64,000 nucleotides of DNA from Niallia nealsonii (GTDB lineage Bacteria; Bacillota; Bacilli; Bacillales; Cytobacillaceae): positions 1 to 64,000 of the forward strand of contig NZ_PISE01000014.1 in the NCBI RefSeq assembly GCF_002835805.1. The letters are read 5' to 3'. This document shows, in pieces, positions 18,569 through 28,337 of this stretch (position 1 is the stretch's first letter; each line of letters starts with the position of its first letter). The notes beneath the pieces were generated by a model. That model did no database searches and was not told the DNA's origin. It was given only the letters and a program-made list of their open reading frames with translations. Both the position numbers and the translations under genes were made by a program.

Positions 18569-18593
18569 AAGAAGAATCATCTTTAGAAACGAA

Positions 18594-18635
18594 AAAAGCT
18601 GCAAGCAATGCCCAATCGTTGCTTGCAGCTTTTTA
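18594..18635 (+). terminator. Terminator of the kinase/glycosyltransferase cluster
   Basis: Perfect 11-bp stem GCTGCAAGCAA / TTGCTTGCAGC followed by TTTTT, 25 bases after the HipA-like stop. Confidence 0.88.
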
Positions 18636-18731
18636 AAGGTGATAGTGTCGTTTTTTTTTCAAAAACCATAACAAAAATAACAAAAACCGCAACAATGGGA
18701 TAATTTGTCCCCTTTTTGTTTATCAAAAGAA

Positions 18732-18769
18732 AAAACGAGTTGAAAGCAAAGATGCTTCCAGCTCGTTTT
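18732..18769 (-). terminator. Terminator of the ugd gene
   Basis: On the minus strand AAAACGAGCTGGAAGCA pairs with TGCTTTCAACTCGTTTT (15 of 17) and is followed by TTTTTTCTTTTG. It lies 25 bases after the ugd stop. Confidence 0.82.
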
Positions 18770-18794
18770 GGCTTAATTAGAAGATAGTAGATTA

Positions 18795-20114
18795 CTAGTT
18801 TTTAGGAGGATTAATGAATAGAACAGGTTTTCCGATTGAATAATATTCTATTGAGTCGCAGGCTTTAATCTTTTTTTCATCGAAACAGTTTCGTCCATCA
18901 AAAACGATTGGAGATTTGGCGGTTTTTAATAGATTGCCAATATCCATATTAGTAATCTCACCCCACTCTGTTACAATAAAAATAGCATCTGCATGTAAGA
19001 ATGCTTCATCAATAGAATCTGCGTACTTAATAGTACTTCCTAATATTTTTTTTGCATTATGAACAGCTTTGGGATCATAGGCAATGACTTCTGCACCTAA
19101 CTCCACTAGCTGTTTTGCCATTGGGATAGAAGGTGCTTCTCGCATATCATCTGTTTCTGGTTTAAAGGAAAGACCTAATAAGGCAAATCTTTTTTCTTTC
19201 AGTGTTTGAAAGCGTTGCAAAGCTTTACTGACGAGGATTGTTTGCTGGTGTTCATTCATTGCTACAGTTTCTTGCAAAAGACCTGGATTTATGCCATTTT
19301 CCTTAGAAATAGCCAATAATGCCTTTACATCTTTTGGAAAGCAAGAACCGCCATAACCAATGCCAGCTTGCAAAAAAGCAGGACTGATTCTTTTGTCTGT
19401 CCCCATTCCTTGTGCAACATCTTCTACATCTGCACCAACTTGCTCACATAAATTGGCAATATAATTGATATAGCTGATTTTAGTTGCTAAAAAAGCATTA
19501 GAGGCGTATTTAATCATTTCGGCACTGCGAATGCTAGTGATGAGGATAGGAGCATTTAGAGGACGATACATCTCGGCAATTTTTTCAGAGGCATCTTTAT
19601 TTTCAGAACCGATCACAATTCTGTCTGGGTGCATTGTATCAAAAATAGCAGATCCTTGCCGCAGAAATTCAGGATTAGAAACAATTTGCACTTTTTTCTG
19701 AAAACGGGATTCAATCAGTTTTTGAATCGTTTCATTTGTGCCGATTGGAACCGTGCTTTTTATCACGAAAATGGATTCTTTTTCTAAATAAGGGGCACTG
19801 TCGATTGCTGCTTGCTCTAAAAATGTGAGATTGCAAGATCCATCTTCCCTTTGGGGAGTACCAACAGCAATGATGACAATATCTGCTCCAGCTACTCCAT
19901 CTCTGTGAGAAGATGAAAAAAATAGTTTTGTTTTATTTACATTATTCATAATCATTTCTCCGATTCCCGGTTCATAAAAGGGGGGAATGCCTTTTTGCAA
20001 ATGCTGGATTTTTTTTTGGTCAATATCAATGCATGTTACAGTATGACCGATTTCAGCTAAACAAACACCTGTAGATAACCCAACATATCCAGTGCCAATT
20101 ACAGCAATTTTCAT
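18795..20114 (-). CDS. ugd: UDP-glucose 6-dehydrogenase (YtcA/TuaD-like)
   Basis: Oxidises UDP-glucose to UDP-glucuronate with NAD. The 439-residue protein has the N-terminal Rossmann motif GTGYVGLSTG, the catalytic Cys in GGSCFPKD near residue 260, and the C-terminal UDP-binding domain. It lies downstream of the uridylyltransferase with a 119-base gap, the order of B. subtilis ytdA-ytcA, a sporulation-expressed operon linked to spore surface glycans. Two adjacent ATG codons exist; the second (20114) is six bases from GAGGAG and is preferred. Confidence 0.92.
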   Translation of the reverse strand: MKIAVIGTGYVGLSTGVCLAEIGHTVTCIDIDQKKIQHLQKGIPPFYEPGIGEMIMNNVNKTKLFFSSSHRDGVAGADIVIIAVGTPQREDGSCNLTFLEQAAIDSAPYLEKESIFVIKSTVPIGTNETIQKLIESRFQKKVQIVSNPEFLRQGSAIFDTMHPDRIVIGSENKDASEKIAEMYRPLNAPILITSIRSAEMIKYASNAFLATKISYINYIANLCEQVGADVEDVAQGMGTDKRISPAFLQAGIGYGGSCFPKDVKALLAISKENGINPGLLQETVAMNEHQQTILVSKALQRFQTLKEKRFALLGLSFKPETDDMREAPSIPMAKQLVELGAEVIAYDPKAVHNAKKILGSTIKYADSIDEAFLHADAIFIVTEWGEITNMDIGNLLKTAKSPIVFDGRNCFDEKKIKACDSIEYYSIGKPVLFINPPKN

Positions 20115-20233
20115 CATAAACTCCTCTTTCATTATTTTTATTATCTAACCTATCTATGCCTACATACTATTTTTTAAAATGAACTATCCAAAAACAGCAC
20201 AGTGGCTAAAATACAGAAAAAAATAATTCCATT

Positions 20234-21127
20234 TTAGTTCTTTTTTTCCTTTGTAAACATATCTAATTTCTTTTTGCAAAAAGCGAGAATTTCTTCTCTC
20301 ATTTCTTCTCTTAATAAAGAAAAATCAATGGTTGCTTTTATAAAGCCGAGTTTGTCCCCGATATCATAACGAATGCCCGCAAAGTCTAGTCCCAGTATGG
20401 AAGTTTGTTTATTTAGTTCGGCAATTGCATCTGTAAGCTGCAGTTCTTTTCCTTTTTCTGGAGTGTTATGTTCAAGAATGGAAAAAATGCTGGGAGGGAG
20501 AATATATCTGCCCATTATTGCATAGCGGGAGGGAGCATAATCGGGGTGTGGTTTTTCTACAAGCGCATCGATTTTATAAATATTTTCTTTTAATGGTGGC
20601 AACGCGGGACGAATAATGCCATATTTGCTAATATCAGATTCCTCCACTTCAGAAATGGCTAACGCTGGGGAATGATAGGTTATGGCAACATCAATTAGCT
20701 GCTGCAATAAGGGGGTTTCGGCATGAACAATATCATCCCCAAGCAAAACAGCAAAGGGTTCATCGCCGATAAAGCTTTTGCCGCACAAAATAGCATCCCC
20801 TAAACCAAGGGGATCTTTTTGGCGAACATAATAAATGGAAGCCAAACTAGAGATTTGCTGTATTTCATGTAAGTGTTCGAACTGATGTCTTTTTAATAAA
20901 ATATCTTCTAATTCATACGATTTATCAAAATGATCTTCAATTGCATATTTGCCTCTTCCTGTCACAATCAAAATTTCTTCTATTCCAGAGGCAACTGCTT
21001 CTTCAATAATATATTGAATGGCTGGTTTATCAATAATCGGCAGCATTTCCTTTGGCAACGTTTTAGTTGCTGGCAAAAAACGTGTGCCTAGTCCAGCTGC
21101 TGGAATAATTGCTTTTCTAATCTTCAT
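20234..21127 (-). CDS. UTP-glucose-1-phosphate uridylyltransferase (YtdA/GtaB-like)
   Basis: Makes UDP-glucose from UTP and glucose-1-phosphate. 297 residues, with the nucleotidyltransferase signature PAAGLGTRFLPATKTLPKEM at residues 9-28 and EKGKELQLTDAI in the sugar-binding half. Bacilli carry several paralogues (gtaB, yngB, ytdA). The position before ugd favours ytdA, but the symbol is left open. The minus-strand ribosome binding site is AAAGGGG. Confidence 0.9.
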   Translation of the reverse strand: MKIRKAIIPAAGLGTRFLPATKTLPKEMLPIIDKPAIQYIIEEAVASGIEEILIVTGRGKYAIEDHFDKSYELEDILLKRHQFEHLHEIQQISSLASIYYVRQKDPLGLGDAILCGKSFIGDEPFAVLLGDDIVHAETPLLQQLIDVAITYHSPALAISEVEESDISKYGIIRPALPPLKENIYKIDALVEKPHPDYAPSRYAIMGRYILPPSIFSILEHNTPEKGKELQLTDAIAELNKQTSILGLDFAGIRYDIGDKLGFIKATIDFSLLREEMREEILAFCKKKLDMFTKEKKN

Positions 21128-21351
21128 AAAAAAACTATCCCCTTTCCATCCTCTTATTAATCTTTATATGTTAACAGGCATTGCCTGGACACTATATAAG
21201 CCTAGTGCTTGTGATTATTTTACAGTGCAGAAAAGAATTTGAAAGATACATAAGAAAAGAAAGGAACCCCTTTGTCTCCTGATGATATAATGAAATAAAG
21301 GGAATTTTCCAAAAAAACGTTTCTTTTTATTAATTTTGCCGGAATATATTG

Positions 21352-21540
21352 TATAATGGGAAAAATAGTTTTTTAACATCACTAAGATAGTTTTAATGTT
21401 TTGCTAAAAATGAATGTCATCTATTTATCCCACTTTAATGGGCAGCGAAATACTAGCCTAATAAATTAGTAGATAGCAGTAAACATTTTAAGACCCCTTT
21501 TTAGGGTGTTTTTTTATAAAGATAAAAGGAGTGGTTGGGA
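21352..21540 (+). promoter_or_regulatory. Promoter and possible structured leader of the HD gene
   Basis: TATAAT lies at 21352-21357. The following ~130 bases can fold into a three-way junction: CTATTT (21421-21426) with AGATAG (21471-21476) closes two inner hairpins, CCCA/TGGG at 21429-21442 and ACTA/TAGT at 21452-21470. A short GC hairpin (ACCC/GGGT at 21493-21507) with a run of T (21509-21515) follows directly, then AAAGGAG and the start codon. The arrangement resembles an attenuator, but it matches no riboswitch class I know. The rest of the gap from 21128 shows nothing. Confidence 0.35.
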
Positions 21541-21541
21541 G

Positions 21542-22072
21542 ATGAGAGATGTTAAGTTAACTGATATTTTTAATCATCATATTGCACAAAAGTATATTAC
21601 CCGTTCAGGACTAGCTCATGCTCTGGCTGTCAGTTACCACGCATTTGAGATGGCAAAAGAGCAAAATCTTGATGTCGATATTGCCGCAAAAGCTGGCTTT
21701 CTCCATGATATGGGGCACTATACCTGGTATAAAGATGGAAAATGGGATTATAAATTGTATAAACAAAACGATATCCACCCAATTAAAGGGGCAGAACGGG
21801 CTCATAAACTATTAATCCGCTTAGGGGAAAACCCTATTAAAGCAAAAGAAATTGCTTTAGCGGTCCTTTTTCATACCGATAGTTTTATCCCAGGGGGCAG
21901 CGTTACTTTAACTCCTCTGCAAAAAATTGTTAAATTGGCTGATGAAAAGGATGAAGAGCCAGGAGGTCATCACCATTATCGCACCATTACAAAGGAAAGA
22001 GCGCAAAAAAGTTTGGAAAGGCTTGATGAGAAAATAGATGCGTACGTGCTCCATCAGCAAAAAACTTTATAA
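21542..22072 (+). CDS. HD-domain phosphohydrolase
   Basis: 176 residues of the HD superfamily of metal-dependent phosphohydrolases. The metal ligands are visible as His in RSGLAHALAVS, the HD pair in AGFLHDMGHY near residues 57-58, His in FHTDSF, and Asp in KLADEKDE. Substrate unknown; relatives act on nucleotides or nucleotide signals. ATG 21542 is used because AAAGGAG precedes it; an in-frame GTG at 21506 lies inside the leader hairpin. A 16-bp-plus hairpin ends the transcript. Confidence 0.8.
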   Translation: MRDVKLTDIFNHHIAQKYITRSGLAHALAVSYHAFEMAKEQNLDVDIAAKAGFLHDMGHYTWYKDGKWDYKLYKQNDIHPIKGAERAHKLLIRLGENPIKAKEIALAVLFHTDSFIPGGSVTLTPLQKIVKLADEKDEEPGGHHHYRTITKERAQKSLERLDEKIDAYVLHQQKTL

Positions 22073-22111
22073 AAAATAGTCTAGACGGTCAAGCTGTCTA
22101 GACTATTTTTT
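22071..22111 (+). terminator. Terminator of the HD gene
   Basis: AAAAAATAGTCTAGACGG pairs perfectly or nearly so with CTGTCTAGACTATTTTTT across a five-base loop. It overlaps the stop codon region. Confidence 0.9.
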
Positions 22112-22782
22112 AGTTGAAAAGAGTACAGCATATTAAAAAGATGTTTAAGCGGTTTAAAAAGTATATAGAAGAAATACTTTTATTTAAATAGCAAGAAGAA
22201 TGCGGAGCTGTTAAACGAGAAAAAGCTTATTATAAATCGTGGAAAAAAAGTGGATTTAAAGTTGCCGAGAATAGTCAATAAAGTCGAAGCAAGAACAGAG
22301 CAGCATTGATCATGCATTAAGGGGCTTTTGATCCTCGCCTAAGGGAGTATAAGAGAAAACGAAGAAATTTAGGTGGGTAGAAACTTGCCCGTAAAAGCCT
22401 GATTGAAGTTTTGCTTTATTTTCTCCATCAGTGGAACAAGAGGGGATTGCAGGCGCTAAACAGTTTAGAAAGCTTGCATTCTAAGAGGATGCCTCCAACA
22501 GAAATTAATAGACGTGTAAGTTAGGAGCTGCTTGCAGTAAAAGTTTTTCCTGCAAGCAGTTTTGGAATAGGAAGAAGGGAATAAAAGACACCCTTCCTCT
22601 TATTCTATTTTAAAAACAGCAACGATTGTACAGGAGATTTACCAAATTACCCACAGTCTAGTCAAACAATTTACGGATGCAATAAGTGGGAATAAGTTAA
22701 CTGTATAGATCCGCCTAAGACAAAGAAGAAAAGGAGTTTAAATAGATAAAGAGTAAGACAAAAAGATTTTTTTCTCAAAATC
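22112..22782. other. Gene-free stretch with hairpins
   Basis: No convincing reading frame on either strand. A terminator-like perfect 10-bp hairpin, CTGCTTGCAG / CTGCAAGCAG plus TTTT, is at 22528-22563 with no intact gene before it. The block CTGATTGAAGTTT (22402-22414) with following CTTTATT recurs at 41417-41429 in the same orientation, so both spots may hold remnants of one dispersed repeat. Confidence 0.45.
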
Positions 22783-22921
22783 TAAACAAAATCAAAAGCG
22801 AATACTTTTAGGTTAATAGAAATAATTGACGCATAGTCTCAGGGGTAGTGGGATTATCAAGATAGGTAATGAATATTTAAGCAGAGCGAGCAGCAAAAAA
22901 ACGAACTTTTGTCGACACTGG
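22783..22921 (+). repeat. Dispersed ~150-bp repeat, copy B (degenerate)
   Basis: Diverged copy of 13375-13523 in the same orientation. Conserved blocks include CTTTTAGG, GGTAATGA, GAGCGAGCAGC and a terminal TTTTGTCGACACT. It carries no coding potential and lies between the HD gene and the LysR gene. Confidence 0.55.
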
Positions 22922-23077
22922 AGATAAACGGATTTCTTGTATGTATTTTTAACTATTTTACATTATTAATAGATAGCGATAGTGACAGTTTTGAGAGGCT
23001 GGGAGAAACGAATCTTTATTACTTACTAAGATTCAATAGAAAGCTATAGTATTTATAAAAGAGAATATTTGTGTAGA

Positions 23078-24031
23078 TTACGATATACAAGTTTTCATTT
23101 TTTTATTAGAAGATAAAATAAATTCAATTAGCCTTTTAATTGGAATAGTAGTACTTATGTTTTTGGAGTAAACAAGGTGAATGTATCTTGTTTTGGAATA
23201 TTTGTCTAATTTGGTTATTCTAAATGGAGTAATGTTTTGAAAATTTTGCATAACGTTTGTATTGGGAGCTTTAACAAAGTCTAAGATGAAGGATAATGGG
23301 AGGATGCTGTAACCTAAACCACAGGCAATCATTCTAGTTAACGCGTAAGTATCATTTACTTCTTGAATATGATGGGGCATTTCTCCAAACATATTGAGCA
23401 AAACCTCATTTGCATCATGTCTTAAAGGCAAAAAGGAATTAAAAAGAATAAAAGGTTTCTCTTTTAAATGATTTATTTTCTTTTGGTCTAATGGATTCTT
23501 GTCCATTTTAGGTCCAATTAATACTAAATCATCCTCATATATAGGAATGAATTCGAGTTCTTTATTTGGTTTGCAATAAGTGACAATGCCAAAATCTAGT
23601 TCCCCAAATAGGATAAGATCTAAAATAAAATCGGTTAGTTCTGATGTGATATTACATTTAAGATTAGGATTAAATTCATTAATGCTTAGTAATATATCAG
23701 GCAAAATGGTGGAACTAAGAGGTCTTGTAATCCCAATTTTAAGTTTGCTATTTAAATGATTGTCAGGAAGCGGACTGACTGTTTTTTTATGAGTATAAAC
23801 GGAATCAAACTCGCGAATCATTTTTAGGGCGCTTACTAAAAATGAAGTTCCCTCCATTGTAAGTTCTACTCCTTTTTTGCTCCTTTCTAATAATTGAGCA
23901 CCTACCTCATTTTCTAATTTTTTCAGTTTAGAAGTTAAAGCAGGTTGAGTAATATGCAATAATTGCGAGGCTTTTGTAATGCTTTTTTCCCTGGCTATAG
24001 TAATAAAAGAATCTAATGTATTTATATCCAT
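23078..24031 (-). CDS. LysR-family regulator of the amidase/transport locus
   Basis: 317 residues. The N-terminal winged HTH begins MDINTLDSFITIAREKSITK and is followed by a substrate-binding domain. It is divergent from the amidase operon across 198 bases, the standard layout of a LysR protein that controls its neighbour in response to a pathway compound. A ribosome binding site AAAGGGGA precedes the ATG. The inducer is unknown, probably the imported substrate. Confidence 0.85.
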   Translation of the reverse strand: MDINTLDSFITIAREKSITKASQLLHITQPALTSKLKKLENEVGAQLLERSKKGVELTMEGTSFLVSALKMIREFDSVYTHKKTVSPLPDNHLNSKLKIGITRPLSSTILPDILLSINEFNPNLKCNITSELTDFILDLILFGELDFGIVTYCKPNKELEFIPIYEDDLVLIGPKMDKNPLDQKKINHLKEKPFILFNSFLPLRHDANEVLLNMFGEMPHHIQEVNDTYALTRMIACGLGYSILPLSFILDFVKAPNTNVMQNFQNITPFRITKLDKYSKTRYIHLVYSKNISTTIPIKRLIEFILSSNKKMKTCIS

Positions 24032-24229
24032 CTAAAAGTTCCCCTTTCGTTTATAAAAAAATTAATTGTTTATATATGTATACATACTTAAATATAAGTT
24101 ATCAGAAAATTCTAAAATGTACAACGGGTTCTTTCATAGTTTTTTTCTATTACCACTATCTAAATATTTTTTTATATAGTTAAGACAGGAAGTTAAATTC
24201 TAAATTTTCAGAAAACAGGAGGAGAGATA

Positions 24230-25654
24230 ATGGAAAACCTTATGAGTAAAACAATTCAGGAATTAGCTCCATTAATTAGAAAAAAAGAAATTTCGCCAGT
24301 TGAGTTAGTAGATCAGTGTCTCGAAAGAATTAAGGAAACCGAGCCCGCTATTAATGCTTATATTACAGTCTTGGAACATAGTGCCTTAGAAAAAGCCAAA
24401 TTAGCAGAAAAAGAAATATTGGATGGCAATTATAAAGGAGTATTGCATGGAATCCCCTACTCAGCTAAAGATTTGTATACAACAAAAGGGGTTAAAACTA
24501 CAGCAGGATCTAGAGTACTAGCAGAATATGTACCAGATTATGATGCAACCACTGTTGCAAGATTAAATGATGCAGGCGCCATCCTAGTGGGAAAAAATAA
24601 CTTGCATGAATTTGCATACGGAGGAACGAATGAAAATGAGCATTTTGGCCCTACTGGAAACCCATGGAATACAAAAATGATTCCAGGTGGATCGAGTGGC
24701 GGTTCCGGCGCATCAGTAGCTGCATCAAGCTCTCTCTTTTCATTAGGTACTGATACTGGCGGATCAATCAGAATGCCTGCAGCATTATGTGGAGTTGTCG
24801 GCATTAAAGCAACGTATGGAAGAGTCAGCAGAAATGGCGTATTACCTTTAAGTTCTTCTCTCGACCATGCTGGCCCTCTGGCAAAAACGACATGGGATAC
24901 CGCTGCTGTTCTTTCTGTAATGGCTGGCTATGACTCCAAAGATCCTACGTCATCGAAAAAAGAAGTTCCTAACTATTTCGCAGCATTTACAGAGGAGAAT
25001 TTATCATTAGAAGGTGTAACAATTGGTGTTTGTGAAGAATACTTTTTTGAAAATTTAGATCCAGAAGTGGATAGAAGTGTTCGTAAGGCTATAGCGATGT
25101 TTGAAAAATTAGGAGCAAGCATTGTACAAGTCAATCTCCCTTTTATTTCCGAATCCGTTCGCTTGCAAAGTCTGCTTACAACGGCAGAAGCATACAGTTA
25201 TCATTCCAGCTACTTAAAAGATCGTTATGAAGAGTATGGAACGAATATTCGTCCTCGTTTAGAAATGGGTCAATATACACCTGCATGGGCTTACATACAA
25301 GCACAAAGATTACGCCAAAAAACGAAAGAAAGCTGGAAGGAAGTATATAAAACAATTGATTTGCTTATTGCACCGACTACAGCCATTCCTGCGTTTCCTA
25401 TTCACTGCGATACCATTTCATTAGGCGGAAAAGACGTAAATCCTAGAGATCTAGGTATACTTGGAAGAACATCACCTAGCAATTTTAATGGCTTCCCTTC
25501 CATCTCTATTCCATGTGGATTTACAGAAGCGGGATTACCGATTGGACTTCAATTGCAAGGTCGTCCTTTTGAAGAACTATTAGTATTTAGAGCTGCCAAC
25601 GCATTTGAAAAAGCAAATGATTATGCAATGTCCGATAGAGGAGTGATCGTTTAA
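24230..25654 (+). CDS. Amidase-signature hydrolase (AtzE/GatA-like), first copy
   Basis: 474 residues of the amidase-signature family, cytoplasmic hydrolases of C-N bonds. The Ser-cisSer-Lys triad is visible: Lys in SAKDLY, cis-Ser in GGSSGGSGAS and nucleophile Ser in GTDTGGSIRMP. It is not GatA: the C-terminus and the company of an ABC importer and a second amidase point to catabolism. GGAGGAGAG precedes ATG 24230. It heads a ten-gene run with gaps of 11-91 bases through to 35047. Confidence 0.85.
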   Translation: MENLMSKTIQELAPLIRKKEISPVELVDQCLERIKETEPAINAYITVLEHSALEKAKLAEKEILDGNYKGVLHGIPYSAKDLYTTKGVKTTAGSRVLAEYVPDYDATTVARLNDAGAILVGKNNLHEFAYGGTNENEHFGPTGNPWNTKMIPGGSSGGSGASVAASSSLFSLGTDTGGSIRMPAALCGVVGIKATYGRVSRNGVLPLSSSLDHAGPLAKTTWDTAAVLSVMAGYDSKDPTSSKKEVPNYFAAFTEENLSLEGVTIGVCEEYFFENLDPEVDRSVRKAIAMFEKLGASIVQVNLPFISESVRLQSLLTTAEAYSYHSSYLKDRYEEYGTNIRPRLEMGQYTPAWAYIQAQRLRQKTKESWKEVYKTIDLLIAPTTAIPAFPIHCDTISLGGKDVNPRDLGILGRTSPSNFNGFPSISIPCGFTEAGLPIGLQLQGRPFEELLVFRAANAFEKANDYAMSDRGVIV

Positions 25655-25677
25655 TAATTAGAAGGAGTGATGATGAA

Positions 25678-26667
25678 ATGGAAAAGGTGTTAGAGATGAA
25701 GCAGCTAGTTACTAAATTTTCTACAAAGGAGGGGTTAACACCTGCAGTCAGGGGCGTAGACATTTCTGTAGAAAAGGGAAAAACACTTGTTATATTAGGT
25801 GAATCAGGATCAGGAAAAAGTGTCACATTGCGCACTATTTTACGATTAACGCCTCCAGGTGCAGAAATAGAAGGCTCCATTAAATTTCAGGGGGAAGAAT
25901 TGCTGGAAAAATCTAAAAAACAAATTCAATCTATTCGTGGGAATCGGATTGCGATGATTTTTCAAGATTCTTTATCCGCCTTTGATCCGCTTTATAAAGT
26001 TGGAAAACAAATAGAAGAAACGATTATTACTCATCAAAAAATTTCTCGCAAAGCAGCAAGGGGCCAGGTAGTGGAACTTTTTCGAAAAGTGGGAATTCCT
26101 TCTCCAGAAGAACGAGTGAAAGTATATCCACATGAGATGAGCGGAGGAATGAGGCAGCGTGCCGTTATTTCTATGGCATTATCTTGTCAGCCGGATATTT
26201 TATTAGCCGATGAACCAACAACAGCATTGGATGTTACCATCCAAGCGCAGATTCTTAATCTGTTCAAACAAATACAAGATGAATACGGGATGTCTATTAT
26301 ATTAGTAACACATGATATTGGAGTAGCTGCTGAAATGGCAGATGAGATTGCAGTAATGTATGCCGGGAAAATTGTAGAATACGGCAAAGCAGAACAAGTG
26401 CTTTCCAAGCCCCATCATCCTTACACAAAAGGATTAATTGCAGCTACTCCTAGACAAGGACAGAAAGGAGTACTTACAGCGATTCCAGGTCAGCCCCCGT
26501 TAATAACCAATATGCCAAAGGGTTGTGCTTTTATAGAAAGATGTCCAAATGCAGAGGCAGCGTGCCAAACAAAAAATCCTGATTTAATAAAACTTCCGCA
26601 AGGCAGTGAAGTGGCTTGTTTATTATTGGAGAAATCTAAACCAAAAAAAGAGGCGATTCAAGTTTAA
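25678..26667 (+). CDS. Opp/Dpp-type ABC transporter ATP-binding protein (DppD-like)
   Basis: First of two ATPases that power import through the paired permeases. 329 residues with Walker A GESGSGKS, signature SGGMRQR, Walker B ILLADEPTTALD and the C-terminal oligopeptide-transporter extension with Cys residues (GCAFIERCPNAEAAC) typical of the OppD/DppD family. It starts 23 bases after the amidase. Confidence 0.9.
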   Translation: MEKVLEMKQLVTKFSTKEGLTPAVRGVDISVEKGKTLVILGESGSGKSVTLRTILRLTPPGAEIEGSIKFQGEELLEKSKKQIQSIRGNRIAMIFQDSLSAFDPLYKVGKQIEETIITHQKISRKAARGQVVELFRKVGIPSPEERVKVYPHEMSGGMRQRAVISMALSCQPDILLADEPTTALDVTIQAQILNLFKQIQDEYGMSIILVTHDIGVAAEMADEIAVMYAGKIVEYGKAEQVLSKPHHPYTKGLIAATPRQGQKGVLTAIPGQPPLITNMPKGCAFIERCPNAEAACQTKNPDLIKLPQGSEVACLLLEKSKPKKEAIQV

Positions 26668-26694
26668 TAGATAAACAATAAAGGGGACAAGCAC

Positions 26695-28299
26695 ATGAGG
26701 TCTAATTCCAATAAATTATATTTTAAATATACGATTCTTCTAATAATAGCAGTGTTCATTTTATCCGCTTGTGGCGGAAATAAGTCCACTAGTTCCAGTG
26801 AGAGTCAAGACCTAGTCATTGCCATGTCAGCATCAAATATACCAAGTCCTGATACAACGCCAACAGAAGGATATGAAGGGTATAGATTCGTAGGCCACCA
26901 GCTTTATGATGGATTAGTAGGATGGGATCTGTCTCAAGGCGACAAACCTGCAGATGTGAAACCAGGTTTAGCAGAATCATGGGACACAGCAGAAGACGAT
27001 CCTACTTTATGGACATTTCATCTCCGCAAGAATGTCACTTTCCATGATGGGACAGCATTTAATGCGGATTCAGTAGTGTTTGCTTTTGACCGCATCAGCA
27101 ATCCAGATTCAGAGTATTACAATGCCAGTGTTGCAAGCGGTGTTTTATCTTATTTGAAATATGTGGAAAGCTATAAAAAAATCGATGATTATACATTCCA
27201 GATAAAAACAAAAGAACCTTACAGTTTTCTTCCATATGATTTGACATTTATCTTAATTCCGAGCACGAAAGCAGTGGAAAAATATGGAGAAGATTATGTA
27301 AGTCACCCATCTGGAACAGGACCATTTAAATTTGCAAGCATGAGTCAAGGCGAAGAATTAGTGATGAAAAAAAATGAGTCCTATTGGGGAGATGTGCCAA
27401 AAGTCAATCAAGTCATTTTAAAACCAATGCCTGATTCTTCTGCAAGATTAGCAGCATTGCAGTCTGGGCAAGTAAATTGGGCAGAAATACCGCCAACAGA
27501 ATCCATTGATCAGCTAAAGTCATCAGGCTTTCAGGTATTGCTGAATGACTATCCACATGTTTGGCCATATGTTCTAAATCTGAAAGAAGGGCCATGGAGC
27601 GATGTTAGAGTAAGACAAGCTGCAAACTATGCCATTGATCGGGATTCTTTGTCCAACTCTCTATTAAATGGTGTTGCTAAACCAGCCACACAAGTCTTAT
27701 ATGAAGGTCATCCTTGGTATAACGAAGAAGGGGAAAAATATACGTATGATCCAGAAAAAGCGAAAGAACTACTAAAAGAAGCTGGGTATCCAACTGGGTT
27801 CGATACGACTTTTGTTGTTCCTACAAGCGGGTCTGGAAATATGTGGCCAAAAGAGATGAATGAATTTATCCAAAAAAATCTGAAAGAAGTTGGAATAAAT
27901 GTAAAGATTGAAGCAATTGAATGGCAGACGCTGATTACACAATATCGTGCGGGATTTCCCGATGATAAAGAAGTGGGTGCATACAATATATCTTTAGCTC
28001 CAGTTGCCCCGTGGGTATATGATCGTTATTTTGCAACAAGCTCCAGTCCGCCTAATGGAGCTAATATTGGAGCATACTCCAACAAGGAATTAGATGAAAT
28101 ACTGAAAAAGGCTCGGGAATCTTTTGACACAGCTGAAAGGGATCAATATTTAAAAGAAGCTGGAAAGATAGTTGCGGATGAGGCTCCTTGGATCTATGTT
28201 GTGCATGATCAGAATTTAAGAGTGTTAGCGGAAAATGTAAAAGGTTTTGTTCAGCCGCAATCATGGTTTGCCGACTTAAAGACAATATCTATTGAATAA
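26695..28299 (+). CDS. Opp/Dpp-type substrate-binding lipoprotein
   Basis: 534-residue family 5 extracellular solute-binding protein. The signal peptide ends in a lipobox ILSAC with lipidated Cys26, so it is anchored on the outer face of the membrane. It delivers a peptide-like or amide substrate to the permeases. The ligand is not predictable, but the neighbouring amidases suggest an amide, ureide or similar small nitrogen compound. AAAGGGG precedes the ATG. Confidence 0.9.
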   Translation: MRSNSNKLYFKYTILLIIAVFILSACGGNKSTSSSESQDLVIAMSASNIPSPDTTPTEGYEGYRFVGHQLYDGLVGWDLSQGDKPADVKPGLAESWDTAEDDPTLWTFHLRKNVTFHDGTAFNADSVVFAFDRISNPDSEYYNASVASGVLSYLKYVESYKKIDDYTFQIKTKEPYSFLPYDLTFILIPSTKAVEKYGEDYVSHPSGTGPFKFASMSQGEELVMKKNESYWGDVPKVNQVILKPMPDSSARLAALQSGQVNWAEIPPTESIDQLKSSGFQVLLNDYPHVWPYVLNLKEGPWSDVRVRQAANYAIDRDSLSNSLLNGVAKPATQVLYEGHPWYNEEGEKYTYDPEKAKELLKEAGYPTGFDTTFVVPTSGSGNMWPKEMNEFIQKNLKEVGINVKIEAIEWQTLITQYRAGFPDDKEVGAYNISLAPVAPWVYDRYFATSSSPPNGANIGAYSNKELDEILKKARESFDTAERDQYLKEAGKIVADEAPWIYVVHDQNLRVLAENVKGFVQPQSWFADLKTISIE

Positions 28300-28337
28300 T
28301 GGAAGAAATCATAAAGATTAGGAAAGTGGGTGTATAA

